Origin: Ceratothoa steindachneri
Taxonomy: Eukaryota; Arthropoda; Malacostraca; Isopoda; Cymothoidae
NCBI GenBank assembly: GCA_963969495.1
Contig: OZ018326.1
Span: 180,404,653 to 180,468,652, forward strand
DNA: 64,000 nt
Reading direction: 5' to 3'
The notes under the pieces are model-generated. The model searched no databases, was not told where the DNA came from, and saw only the letters and a list, made by a program, of their open reading frames with translations. A program made the position numbers and the translations under genes. Positions 43,201-54,674 of this stretch are shown one piece after another (position 1 is the first letter of the stretch; each line of letters starts with the position of its first letter).

Positions 43201-44125
43201 TAGGAATAGTAGTCAGGCCCACGGCGATGAGGTTGCCGGAGAAGAACTCAACGGACTCATCTACCGACCTAAACTCCTCGACTGAGATAGAGAATTCAGT
43301 CATTTCCTGAAATGCAGGCCACCGTGCCCGAGCCAAGCACCACCGAGCTGGTCTCTCAGGCGGCAGTTGCCCTGAAAATGATATTTGAATGGAAAAGTGA
43401 TCACTACCATGGAGATCATCGACCACCCCCCAATCAAAATCAGGCTGTGCATCCGAAGAGCACAAAGATAGGTAAAGCAAGAAAATGAAGTGGTTCTCGG
43501 ACAGTGATGCGTAAACTCATCCACGTTTAGGACACCCATCTCAAGCTATTCGATCAGATCGGCAAGGACTTGTCCCCTGGAATTTATGAAGCAATCTTCC
43601 CAGAGAAGATGCCCGCCGTTCAGATCTCCAAGCAAGAGATAGGGCCTCGGCAACCGTGCCACGACGCGGCGAAGGCCCCCACGTCGAAGTCAGCTGACGG
43701 TGGAATGTACGCAGAAATGATAGTATACCTCCTATCCAGGTGCAGCTGCACAGCCACTGCCTGAAAGGAGGTATCTAAAGAGAAAGGAAGAACGGAGACA
43801 TCATGCCGGGTGTAAACCACGCATCCCCCAGCCCGGGCCATCCCGCGGTGGTGGGTCGCAAGACCCTTATACCCCGGGAGGGCGGGCAGGGGGCACGACC
43901 CTAGCATGGTCTCCTGTAAAGAAAAATGCTAACGGGGAACGGGATGAGAAGAAACTCCGCAGCTCCTCCCAGTTGGCCCGGAGTCCACGGCAATTCCATT
44001 GAAGGAATATGCCCTCCAGGCCTAGCTCGGAGGAGACGCGGGGGCCCTCCTCGAATTGAAGACCCTCACGGGAATGGCCGTACGCTTCCTGAAGGCAGAA
44101 CCCCGGGCGTTGTTGGCCAGACAAA
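40280..44125 (-). pseudogene. ORF2 of E11 (frameshifted)
   Basis: Close to E5 in sequence but split: endonuclease at 43867-44124, 43620-43907 and 43300-43540; linker and RT start in a 332-codon frame at 42482-43480; RT palm 42150-42473; thumb 41302-41934; RNase H and C-terminal CCHC in a 353-codon frame at 40223-41284. The segment with YVDD is shortened near 41990-42010. RNase H ends NERAKES rather than NERAD. The recent insertion date implied by the perfect duplication contrasts with the number of frameshifts. Confidence 0.85.
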
Positions 44126-46461
44126 GCGCTGAAGGCGCTGTCGCCTTCGAGGACTTATTGGGGGAGGTTGGGCTCGCCATGCGAGTCTTTTCCTCCCTCC
44201 GCCTCGAAACCTTAGGCGGGCGTTGCGGCTTCGGAGGCGGGGGGCTCTCTTTTCGAGGAACCACAGTCTCCGAGCCACCCGCCACACCTCGGAGCGTGGG
44301 CGAAGGAGCCGAAGCTCCTTTGTTGCTGTCCTCCTTTCGAGGGACAGCTTTAAGGAACCCCCGAAGATGGCCTAGCGACCATCTTCAGGGGTGTTGCCTC
44401 CTGTGAGTCTAACGACTTGGTGGAGGAGCGTGGCCGTTTCGCCTTACGGGAAACGGTCACGCTGGGGGAAGAGGGGGGAGCCCTGGTTTTAGCCGGGGCT
44501 GGGTATGAACCCTTTTTGCCGCCAGCTTTACCAGGGAAGCGCCCGGGTTGGGTAGAGCCCGCAGAAGGGCTCCGAATAGGCGCGGAAAACCGTGCTCGTT
44601 GGCCTGGATGGGCCAGGAGCAGAAGGTGCCTTTCTAACTATTGAGCATTATGACGTCCCAGGCAGAGCCGGGCGCGCAAGGACCAAGTCCTTAGCCTCGT
44701 AGAATGAGAGTCGACCCTAGGCCTGAACGGCCAGGATTTCTTTCTCAAGGAGATATGCACCACATTGCTTCGAAGCAGCAGGGTGCGGCTCTCCGCCATT
44801 GACACACTTGGCCACACACGATTTAGACTTATCGTGTGCGATCTTGGAGCAATTTACACAGACTTCGGGTGACCCCGACTTTGCACGTCTACATGAGCGA
44901 TTCGTATGGTCGAAGCGGTGACAGTAATAGCACCGCCGCGGCAGTGGCACGAATGCCTTCACGCGGTAGCGGTACCAACCAGCACGCACCCACTCAGGGA
45001 GCTTGTCACAGTCGAACGTGACGAAGAGTGTAGGGGTGGGTCTCGAGGCCCCTCCCTGTTTTCTCATCACACGTTCAACCTTGACCACCCCATGGTCGGC
45101 CAGCTCTAGGGTGATGTCCTCAATGGAGTAGTCAACGAGTTCCCTCGCATAAACTACTCCTTTCACAAAGTTCATGGTAGAGTGCGGCGTCACACTCACC
45201 GGGGTGCCATGAAGTGTCCGAAGAGCACTTATCTTGGCCGCCTCAGCGGGATTCGACGCATTCTCCAGAAGGCTCCCGTCCGAGAAACGGGTCACCTTCG
45301 GCTCTCTACCAATTGCACTAGCTAATCCTCTCCTCTGATGGATCATGTTGCCCTTGGACAACATGCTGCCATCAGTGGAGCGAATAACGAGGAAGCGTTT
45401 GAAGCCAGCGGGCTCGAAAACGCCAGGTAACCTCTGAATGAAGGGCCCCGATGTCATCGAGGCTCCACCCTGTGTACTTTTGGTGTTTGTCATTTTCAGG
45501 AGCTCCGTACCCAGGGGGGAAGAGGGGCTGGATGTGCCGATCTTGGCTTGGTCACTTGCCAGAGTGGCAGCCGACCCATCCGTCCCCGCAGCCACCGCGG
45601 ATGGAGAGGAGCCCCGAGTCTTCTTAGTCTTTTTCGTCCTTTTAGTCCTTTTCTTTTTTGGAGAGGATGGCGGGAAATGAACCCGCTTCTCACCTCCGCC
45701 GGTAGAAGCCCCTAGGTCAGATGGACCGGCCTCAGCCAGGTCCTTCTCCGAAATGGAGAAGGTCCTGGTGGTCGCCGGGGTATCATCCGGAGGCGATCCC
45801 TCCCCTCCCTGTACTGCCTCAGAATCCCCAGCCGTTTGAGGACGACCTTTTCATAGGGGAGGATTCGTGTTCGGTGCTTGGCACCGAGCTCGGATTCTCC
45901 CCCATGGAAAGCCCTACCGTCTGAGGCTGGGTTTCCTCAAGGACCATGTATATCACAGGAGGGGCCTCCGGTTGGCCTGTCCCTTCCAGGACATCGCAGG
46001 TCCCCTTGGCAGCGTCACCAGTCTTTTGTGGGGAGGCACAGGCCTTGACCCCGGCTAGGTTCAAGATTCTTGCCAGCAACTCTTTTGAGGGAAGCGACCA
46101 AAGGGTCCTGGCTTCCCTCTCCCCCCTAAGGGGGTTTGCCCTACCGAGCCGCTTCGATGGAGAGCAGCTGGCTAAGGCCTGCCTGCTTGCTTTCTTGGCA
46201 GTCCACTTGGAAAGAAAAGAGGGGAATGCCGCTGGAAAAAGGGAAGTGCCCGAAAGCACCTCGAGGGAAGGGGCTGAGGGGGAGTCCCTTACACCCGTAA
46301 GTGAAGGTGAGGAGTAAACCTCCTCTCCGGTTGAAGAGATATGGAGAGTCCCCTGTGCAAGCACAGGGGGGGAACCTCCATTTTTTCTGTGGAGCTGCCC
46401 GAGAGCGGCTCCGTCATTTCTACAGGGGGAGTTAAATGTTTTTTTGGGTTGGACTCATCAT
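44022..46461 (-). pseudogene. ORF1 of E11 (frameshifted)
   Basis: The largest pieces are 44717-45595 (basic stretch, central block, first and second zinc knuckles; the third knuckle has CVNGGEPH, losing a Cys) and 45819-46364 (N-terminal part). The C-terminal part lies at 44022-44700 in other frames. The start ATG lies at about 46456-46461 before the GGGCATG box. Confidence 0.82.
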
Positions 46462-46998
46462 TGGGCATGGTGACCCTCTTTTTATTACGGGATGCAACCG
46501 CTCATCACCTCTCGCAGTTGCCCGCACTGCAAGAGGTGCTTACAGGCCTGGCAGAGCCAGGCGCCGCCTTTTGGGACCACCCCTCCCGCCTGGTGGCCTG
46601 GCAGTCCATCGGCATGGCGGCTCCACCTTAGACGCGGCGTAAAAATGGATAGAATGTGAAGAGGAGAGGAAAAGGGATGTGAGGAAGGTATGGGTGGGGA
46701 AGAAGCAGGTTGTTAAAAAGACCCATCCCGAACCGGAGCTCAGAGGTTAGGTAACATTGTGCCCTCATCCCTTAGCCCGATCCGGGACGGTTGGCTTGAG
46801 AAGAAGGTCAGCATCTACCCTGTGAAATTAGAGGCTGGCCATTGAAAGTTGTGGGAGAGGTTGTATGAAAAGCGACGAAGTAGGGGAGAAATACAGGCTA
46901 TCTGAAGGAAGGATGAGTGGCTAAGCTAGGGACGGACGGAGCGCTGGATCCCGTCAGCACAGCGGCCAGGATGGCAAATCGCCGCGCCCCTTACGGGG

Positions 46999-48172
46999 AC
47001 CGGTCAGAGGAGATCCCTCCCCTCCTTGTACTGCCTCGGAGGCCCCAGACGTTTGACGAGGACCTTGCATAGGGGCGGATTCCCCCCCCCCATGGAAGGC
47101 CCTACCGTCTGAGGCTGGGTTTCCTCAAAGACCATGTCTATCACAGTAGGGGCCTCCAGTTGGCCATCCCCTCCCAGGACATCGCAGGTCCCCTTGGCAG
47201 CGTCACCAGTCTTTTGTGGGGAGGCACAGGCCTTGACCCCGGCAAGGTTTAAAATTCTTGCCAGCAGGTCTTTTAAGGGAAGCGACCGAAGGAGCCTGGC
47301 TTCCCTCTCCCCCCTAAGGGGGTTTGCCGTACAGAGTCGCTTCGATGTGGAGCGGCTGGCTGAGGGCTGCCTGCTGGCTTTCTTGGCAGTCTCCTTGGAA
47401 AGAACAGCGGGGACTGCCGCTGGAGATAGGGAGGTGCCCGAAAGCACCTCCAGAGAAGGGGGTGAGGGGGAGTCCCCTACACCCGTAGGCAAAGGAGAGG
47501 AGTGAGTCTCCTCTCCAGTTAGATAGATAGGGAGGGTCCCATGCGCAAGCACAGGGATGCCCGCCATTTTTTTGCTGGAGCTGCCCGAGAGCGGCTCTGT
47601 TGATGTTACAGGGAAAGTTGGGGGTTGGGTTTTTTTTTATATTCATCGTTGGGCATGGTAACCCTATTTGTATAACGGGACGCAATCGCGCATCACCCCT
47701 CGCAGTAGCCCGCACTGCAAGAGGTGCTTACAGGCCCGGCAGAGCCATGCGCCGCCAATTGGGACCACTCCTCCCGCCTGGTGGCCTGGCAGTCCATCGG
47801 CATGGCAGGTCCACCTTGGACACGGCGTAAAAAAGATAGATTGTGAAGAGGAGAGGAAAGGGGATGTGAGGAAGGTATGGGTGGGGATGAAGCAGGTTGT
47901 TAAAAACCAACCCCCTCAGACCGGAGCTCAGGGGTTAGGGAACATTGTCCCCGCCCCCCTCAGCCTCGATCCGGGACGGTTGGCTGAGAACAAGGTCAGC
48001 ATCTACCCTGTGAAATTAGAGGCTGACCAAAGAAATTATGGGAGAGGTAGTATGAAAAGCAAGGAAACAAGTGTTTTGAAGGAAGGAGAAGAGGCTAAGC
48101 TGGGGTCGGACGGGGTGCTGAGTCCCGTCAGCACGGCGGCCAGGATGGCAAATCACCGCGCCCCTTACGGGG
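46999..48172 (-). mobile_element. Family E copy E10, 5' segment
   Basis: After the second copy of ACCGGTCAGAGGA the sequence resumes exactly where E10 ORF1 stopped at 40040, as shown by comparison with E5 19392-19410. It runs through the ORF1 N-terminus and the 5' UTR to the element start CCCCGTAAGGGG at 48172, followed by the E9 target duplicate. Confidence 0.92.
47012..47646 (-). pseudogene. ORF1 of E10, N-terminal part
   Basis: Pro/Ser-rich N-terminus equivalent to E5 ORF1 residues about 1-225. It is readable at 47004-47567 (LARILNLAGVKACASPQ), with the start ATG at 47644-47646 next to the GGGCATG box. A short deletion sits near 47085 in a C run. Joined with 38295-40040 in the ancestral element. 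Confidence 0.75.
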
Positions 48173-48977
48173 TGCCAGCGGAAGGTCAATATTCGACCGC
48201 CTGCGCGATTTCTTGGCAATCCCCTTGGAAAGCAAAGGGGGGACTGCTGCAAGTAAGAGGGAGACACCCAAGGGCGACTCCAAAGAACTGGGCGAGGGGG
48301 AGTCCCCTGCAGCCGTGGGCATGTGAGAGGAGTAAGCCTCTTCTCCGGTAAGAGAAGTTAGGAGGGCCCCCTGAGATAGTGTGGTGGGGGAAACCTCCTT
48401 TCCTACTGTGGAGCTATCCAAAGGCAGCTCCGTCGGTGGTGTGAAGGGGAAGTGGAGAGGGTTTTTTTTTAGATTTTTATCATTGGGTATGGTGACCCTA
48501 TAGTTTACACGGGATGCAAACGCTAATTACCCCCACGCAGTAGCCCGCTCTGCTAGGGGTAAAAACGGGGCCGACAGAAACAGCTGCCGCCATTTAGGAC
48601 CACACCTTTCCGCCCAATGGCCAGGCAGTGCTTCTGCATGGCGGCTCCACCTTGGGCTGGGCGTAAACTCGATAAAGATTGAAAGGAGAATGAAAGGAGG
48701 TGTGAGGAAGGTGTGGGTGGGGATGAAGCAGGTTGTTAAAAACTCACCACCCAAGACCGGAGCTCAGGAGTGAAGGGACGCTGTCCTTTCCCCCTTCAGC
48801 CCCGATCCGGGAGAGTTGGGCTAGAGGGCGACCAGAGAAAGTTGGGGAGAAGTTGTAGGGAGAGTGAGTAAGTAGGGTAAAAACGCAGGCTGTCAGAAAT
48901 AAGAAGAGGCTACGCTGGGGCAAGACGGGGCGTCATCACGGTGGCCAGGAAGGCAAATCACAGCGTCCCTTACGGGG
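48173..48977 (-). mobile_element. Family E copy E9, 5' segment (ORF1 N-terminus and 5' UTR)
   Basis: Continues E9 after the E10 insertion. An ORF1 N-terminal remnant occupies 48186-48483, and the 5' UTR 48484-48977 ends with CCTTACGGGG, the mutated element start. The 5' UTR landmarks (CATGGCGG, GCAGGTTGTTAAAAA) are preserved. The end at 48977 abuts another family fragment (E12) directly. Confidence 0.85.
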
Positions 48978-49105
48978 TCTCCAGTACCAAGCGCAGTATA
49001 GCAACCAGCTCGGCTGTGAAGACAGACGCAGCGCCTGATAGACACGCGCTAACTTCAAACAGGGGTTATACGACTAGGAAAGCTAACCACCTCTTCGAAC
49101 TAGGT
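48978..49105 (-). mobile_element. E12, RNase H scrap of family E
   Basis: Sequence equivalent to E5 about 14600-14730, the segment encoding the FTAELAA part of RNase H and the SGALPGAAS region before it. It is neither flanked by a duplication nor connected to the 3' end of an element. It could be the remains of the site where E9 inserted, or a rearrangement product. Confidence 0.65.
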
Positions 49106-49149
49106 TGATTCAAGGAATTTTATGGAGCCAAAAAGTTTTAAAAAAGGGG

Positions 49150-50460
49150 TCATTATACCCCCCTTCCCCCCTAAAAGGAGATCCGAGTGATTGTGGAAAT
49201 TGGAAAGGTATTACATTGTCGCCCATTATTTCAAAAATTTTTAGTAAGATTCTTTTGAATAGAATGGAGTCAGAGGTCGATAAGATCTTGAGAGATGAGC
49301 AGGCAGGATTTAGGAAACATCGGGGATGCAATGACCAAATCTTTATTGTTACAAGACACCTGATGCAACAAGCTAACGAAAAGAAAATGCCACTGTTTCT
49401 GTGTTTCGTGGATTTTGAAAAAGCTTGCGACAGCGTAAAAAGTGCCGTTCTATTTAGAATAATGAGACACTATGGAATTCCCCTCAGAAGTTTGCCGACA
49501 GTCAAAAGTGTGCATGAAGATACCTCTGCCAAGTATTGGTAGATGGGAGTTTGAGTGAAAGTTTTGTAATTCAGGGTGGAATCCTTTCTTCATTCCCGTT
49601 TATTTTGATCATTGACTTTGTAATGAAGGTCATAAAAGAAACTAATACTGGAATATTTTGGATGAGAGTCATGAAGTTGGCTGATTTGGATTACGCAGAT
49701 GATATTGTTTTAATTGCAGAGATCTGTGAAGATATGCAAAGAGTAATAGATTGTTTAGATAAAGAAGGAAAAATGTTAGGATTAAGAATAAATTGTGCGA
49801 AGACGGAAGTAATAAACATGAATATGGAAATCACGACAGTGTGCAAAATAACTGATCATGATGTTAATGAAGTAGAAAATTTTAAGTCCTTGGTACGATT
49901 GAATCAAGGGTAGGTTCTTTAAAAAATGAGTTTGATGAAAGAATTAGGAAAGCTAACCAAGCAGTGTGCATGTTGAAATCTGTGTGGAATGATAATAATT
50001 TTTCAATATACACTAATAAAAAATTTTATAAAAGTATGGTGAGACCAATTCTTATATATGGACATGAATCTTGGTAAGTAAGGCAATCACAGATGCAAAA
50101 TATTTGGCTTTTGAAAATAAAACGTTGAGAAGAATACAGACAAATGAGAGAGTTAGAGAAATTACGAAAGTACAACCGGTAGACGAGTATGTGAGATTGT
50201 GGCGATGGAAATGGATGGGGCATATTTACAGACGAGAGGGACGATGTGTGCAGTGGGAGGCAGCTGGAAGAAGGGTAAGAGGTAGACCGAAGGAAACATG
50301 GATAAAGACGATGAAGAGAGAGGCAGGAGATAGTTGGGATGACGAATTGGAGGAGATGGCTCAGGATAAGTACCGGTGGAGAGAGTTTATTACGACCCTT
50401 TGTAGCCCGTGGGTGTCATAGGTGATTGATCGATTATATAAAATAAATTCCCCTTTTAAA
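49150..50460 (+). pseudogene. RTE-like LINE reverse transcriptase (broken)
   Basis: The plus strand reads NWKGITLSPIISKIFSKIL, then EQAGFRKHRGCNDQI and FVDFEKACDS (RT motif A region, about 49410). After a frameshift near 49540 it reads IQGGILSSFPFIL and LDYADDIVLIAE (catalytic YADD, about 49700), then LRINCAKTEV. The C-terminal region MGHIYRREGRCVQW...GRRVRGRPKETW is at 50210-50310, with further breaks near 49910 and 50075. The motif style (LDYADD, GRPK-TW tail) resembles RTE-type and similar LINEs. No endonuclease domain is seen upstream; 49105-49150 is the junction with E12. Confidence 0.75.
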
Positions 50461-50812
50461 TAGGTGCATAATAATTTCTTGCATTTAGAACAGTTTTTTA
50501 GCCCTGGAAAGAATATGGAACTTTTTGCACCCTACTATTTATCCATAACCTGCCATTCCTTAAACGTAGGTCTGCCATCACTTGAGGAGACCAGTCAATT
50601 AACATTTCTCTGTTGTTTTTCCATCTTTTTAAAATGTTTTTTTTTTCTGTAGTCTTGCTTGATTTGGGCGTCTCTTGCCCGTCTGTCTCTAAGTATTAAA
50701 AAAAAGAAGTCCTCCCGACCCCTCCCTTAAAAAAAAATTCAAAATTATGGATAGTGACGTACTCTTTGTGACCCCTCTTTCATGATTTCCTGCGCAGCTC
50801 CTATCACAATAC
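50461..50812. other. No recognisable feature
   Basis: AT-rich sequence between the RTE-like remnant and the hAT-like element; only homopolymer runs were noted. Confidence 0.5.
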
Positions 50813-52591
50813 TAGTGATGGGACGAGTACTCGGTATCGAGTATCGATGGTATCGAACTATTTTACTGGTATCGGTACTCGTACTCCTATCGAAAAAAAT
50901 TTGCCTTAGTTTTTTTCACATTACAAGAATACCGGCAAGTTTCTGCCGATTTTTGCTACCGGCAGCACGAAACCAGGAGAAAGTAACCGATATTGGCAAC
51001 TCCGACGTGTCGGTGTTTTGCTGCCGGTTTCGGCAGCATCCTTCCCACTATGAACGTGTTTGTTGATATTATATCGTTCATCAAGTTGAGTCTATTTTTC
51101 TAATTGCCAAAAGCTGCTACTGTTGAACAATCGAGAACATTCGTGAATAAAGGCGGGGTTATACAAGTGCTGCCACAACACGCATCTGTTGGTTTTTTTT
51201 CGGTTCAACCATTTAGCCAGATAATTTAATGATGTAGATTAGTTGTATTTTCTAAATATGTGGTAATTCCTGGCAAAGAACGAAGGTGAAGATGAAATTA
51301 CGAATATAATTTCAAGTGAAATCATTATTAGTGATGGGACGAGCACTGAGTATCGGTACCGAATATCGGTAGTATCGGAACTCTTATCGGTATCGGGACT
51401 TTTATGTCTCATTTCCGATATCAAAATCCGATACTTGCCGATTCATTCCCAAGACACTGTATGTAATCATTTTACAACATATATTCATTCTATTTAATGA
51501 TTATATTCCTGTATCCCGTACGTGAAAAATTCACATAATATGCACTTAATTTATTTATACAAAATTTAAAATTTTATAACCTTTTCAAACCTTTAGTTTT
51601 TCAGGGAACCAAAACAAACAAGGACAGGCCAAACTACTAGTTTACGCGTACGTGGAAAATTCACGTAATTGCACTCAATTAAATGACTGCAGTTAGTTTG
51701 GTATAAACAATATAATTTTATTTAAATGTTTAACTCAATATTCGTAAATTTCAATAATTTTAGCCCATTCAAAAATATTTTGAAAACAGTGTACACGTGC
51801 CGTCATAAATGAGGGAAAATTTTACATTATTTTCATCTCCATTATTATTGGATAAATTTTGAACAAAAGATTAGAATTTCTAAAGAGTCACTTTGGTCAC
51901 CAAGAAAATTATTATTACACAAAAAATACATGCAATTAGCATAAAATCAAAGCCGTTCCATATAGTCATATTGTATGTATGCTACCAAACCAATTCATTT
52001 CTATTTTTGTTCCATCGTTTTTTCCCGCAAATTTGATTTCGTTTAAAACAGCTGAAAGTTAAGCTTTAAATAGACTCTTTAATCTTTATGTACAACTTTT
52101 ATCTATAAATGTTATTTGTTTTATATTCCTTCGATATTCATATTCAATTTTCCCCCATTGCAGAATGAATATGAACAGTTTCATGAAGTAAATGGTAGTG
52201 TTAGAGAGTAACCATATCGAACATGTTAAAACAGCGTTCATTCAAACGAACAAACACGAAACATGACTCAAGATTTGTTGTTGTATAACTATTCTTTCAA
52301 TCTATAATCAAATGCGTAGAAATTCCTTTTTTAAGGAAAAATTATTTAGAAAATTGGGTTTGAAGTACAACTAATATTCAAGTTTACACCTCTATTGTCT
52401 GTTGTTTTTATTTGGTTGCTAAAGGAATTAGTTGTATAATTGGATGCCTAAATATTCTATTTTGTAATAGCTTGAAATAGCTTGAAGAATTAAACAAAGC
52501 CCCATTGTTCAGTAGAATTATTCTTCAAACAAATGAATAGAAACTTATATAAGTATTTGCTAATACACAAACACGTACCTATATATTATAG

Positions 52592-52669
<78 letters not shown>

Positions 52670-52719
52670 CGTACTCGGTATCGGTACTCGCTTGAAAATC
52701 TGGTATCGCCCTATCACTA
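50813..52719. mobile_element. Non-autonomous hAT-like element
   Basis: The ends are TAGTGATGGGACG (50813) and its inverse with two differences, CGCCCTATCACTA (ending 52719). Flanks are CACAATAC (50805-50812) and CACAATAG (52720-52727), an 8-bp duplication with one mismatch. The sub-terminal regions are rich in repeated CGGTATCGGTAC-like motifs on both sides. A second copy of the left end lies inside at about 51330 (TTAGTGATGGGACGAGCA), suggesting a nested or duplicated end. No transposase frame. The interior is AT-rich and contains a TA microsatellite. Confidence 0.65.
52597..52667. repeat. (TA)n microsatellite
   Basis: About 70 bp of TA near the right end of the hAT-like element, adjacent to its right sub-terminal repeats. 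Confidence 0.97.
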
Positions 52720-52727
52720 CACAATAG

Positions 52728-53260
52728 ACATGCTCAACTCCGTATACAAGTCTTTAATCATCATCATCATCATCCGCCTGGTAGATAGTACCCTTCTCTC
52801 AGTTAGCGTACTCGTCCCAAACAACCTCCATTTTGCTCGGTCTTCGTATCTTCTTTGCTCCTCCACTTCCGTCAGTGTTTTTAAAAGTTTATTCACTCAT
52901 TCGGACCCGGATATTCTTCGTACCCCCTGCCCACTTAAGGGCTCCCGGGGACTTGAGGGCATTTCGTTTGAGTACCTCATGCGTTTCTTGAACACAAAAA
53001 ATACCCTATCTTAGGGGGGCATTTTTCTGTTAGGGTATGCCTTTAGAGGCATCATGAACCTGACTGCAAGGCAGCGGTAATAAAGAGGATTATTTAAAGG
53101 CGGTCTCGTCTCGCCTCAACATAGTGTCGTCATAGGACTCTTGCAGATTTTGTTTGAGGTATGGGTTACCAGTCCATACTTCTTACTTCCTGCTGACACG
53201 TCTCTGTTTGGTCCGCGACTGTTTATTCATCAAGTTGAAGCTTGCTTATTTCACAGCTAC
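52728..53260. other. No recognisable feature
   Basis: Sequence with an ATC trinucleotide run (52757-52774). No gene recognised. Confidence 0.5.
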
Positions 53261-53264
53261 ACCA

Positions 53265-53462
53265 TCATATCTGATGGACGTTCCACAATCTGCCTATGAG
53301 GCTTCCGAAACAAGAACAAGTCGTCTTCGGTGTTGTAAAATCTGTTCAAAGGTTTGCAGATCCAAATGTAATAAATGCCAGAGAGGTATTTGTCCTTCGC
53401 ACAGAAAAATAATAAAGTCTTGTGGATGCCCAACATGCTATGCCAACTTTCAAGTGGATTAG
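53265..53462 (+). pseudogene. Possible piggyBac-type transposase C-terminal Cys-rich end
   Basis: The plus strand encodes RCCKICSKVCRSKCNKCQRG then ICPSHRKIIKSCGC and a stop soon after. The spacing of Cys pairs and the single His resemble the C-terminal zinc-binding domain that ends piggyBac-like transposases. Upstream the frame runs to 53154 but no DDE motif is recognised. Alternatives are another small Cys-rich domain or a host exon. Identification is tentative. Confidence 0.3.
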
Positions 53463-54604
53463 GCCTAGTGGAGAAACCACTATAGAAAACGAATGCAACC
53501 TTATACCGCAACCATATAATAATGAAAATACTACCCGCTGGTCAATGGGTATCTCGCACAAAAACAGTGTACTACCAGGAATCATTTTTCCCATTTACAC
53601 TTAATCCAAATCTAAATAAATAAGCGTATTAATTAGGTTACACTACTCTTGTTCAGAGGATCTATCACTGTCATGTCAGGACAGCAGCTATGTATGGGTC
53701 ATCATTCTTTATTGGAAAAGATAACCATATCACATATTTCAAAAGGAAACAATAAGTAGAAAAATTTGCAAGTTATCCACTATCTTATGAAAGGGCCATG
53801 CTTCGTGCCAATGTTGTTTCTCAAATACATAACCACCAAAAGATAATGGAATGCGGAGTAGACATGAGTGTGCGTCGCCAAACGATTTTAACGGTTTCTC
53901 AACGTATTTTAACATTGGGAAAACACTTTTAGTGCTATCAGTACCCTGTTTAAAGTAGCGAAGTAATTTAAGTCTATTACCCTCGAAAATATTCTTATTT
54001 TTAGTTCCTTCCGTTTAATAACGGGCAACATTTCGAAAGATTCAATAACGCAGACATGAATCATGAAACACTGAAATAACACTCAACCCGTCTTATAGGT
54101 ACCGTAAAAAGCTAAAAAAATTGAGTATTTATTTTAATTTCCATCACTTGTCTATCTCCATCATTGCAAGGTTAATGCCCCTAATGTTGTGTTGTTCATC
54201 GATGACGTCATTATGACGGGATGGTTTTTTTTTCCTCTGGCTCAGATGATAACTCCTTGATCGACCCCTTTCACACGAAGATACCGTACTTACGACCTTT
54301 ACAGTTTCGAGCACCTTAAAAAATATAAAAATAAATACCTAACGCCATATCATGATATAAATGGTGGCGCAAAACAAAAGGAAGGCGCTGAGTGAGGTAA
54401 AGGTGAGGTCATGAAGTGCACTAACGGAGTAAAAGCACGGTGCGACTTACGTCGGGAAACTTAACATGTTCATCTACGTTTAGCTTACACCTCCCACTGT
54501 ACATTCTTGATAAATTGGTTATAAAATGTTATAAATATTAAGCAAATCGTGAACCGGCAAACTCACATCACGCGAGAGAAGCAGCGAATGAATGAAATAT
54601 CAAC

Positions 54605-54607
<3 letters not shown>
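53463..54607. other. No recognisable feature
   Basis: Mixed AT-rich sequence, no coding similarity or repeat structure seen. Confidence 0.5.

Positions 54608-54671
<64 letters not shown>
54608..54671. repeat. (TA)n microsatellite
   Basis: 64 bp of TA repeats. The frames crossing it are artefacts. Confidence 0.97.

Positions 54672-54674
<3 letters not shown>

Larger units (their letters stand above)
40041..46998 (-). mobile_element. Family E copy E11 (innermost element), full length
   Basis: 6,958 bp between a perfect 13-bp duplication ACCGGTCAGAGGA (40028-40040 and 46999-47011). The duplicated sequence is itself ORF1 of E10; E5 has the same sequence uninterrupted at 19392-19404 with one difference. 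The copy begins in sense with CCCCGTAAGGGG (46998) and ends with the E5-type 3' UTR and an A-rich tail (40041-40060). A 30-bp tandem duplication lies in the ORF2 tail at about 40368-40427. Confidence 0.95.
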
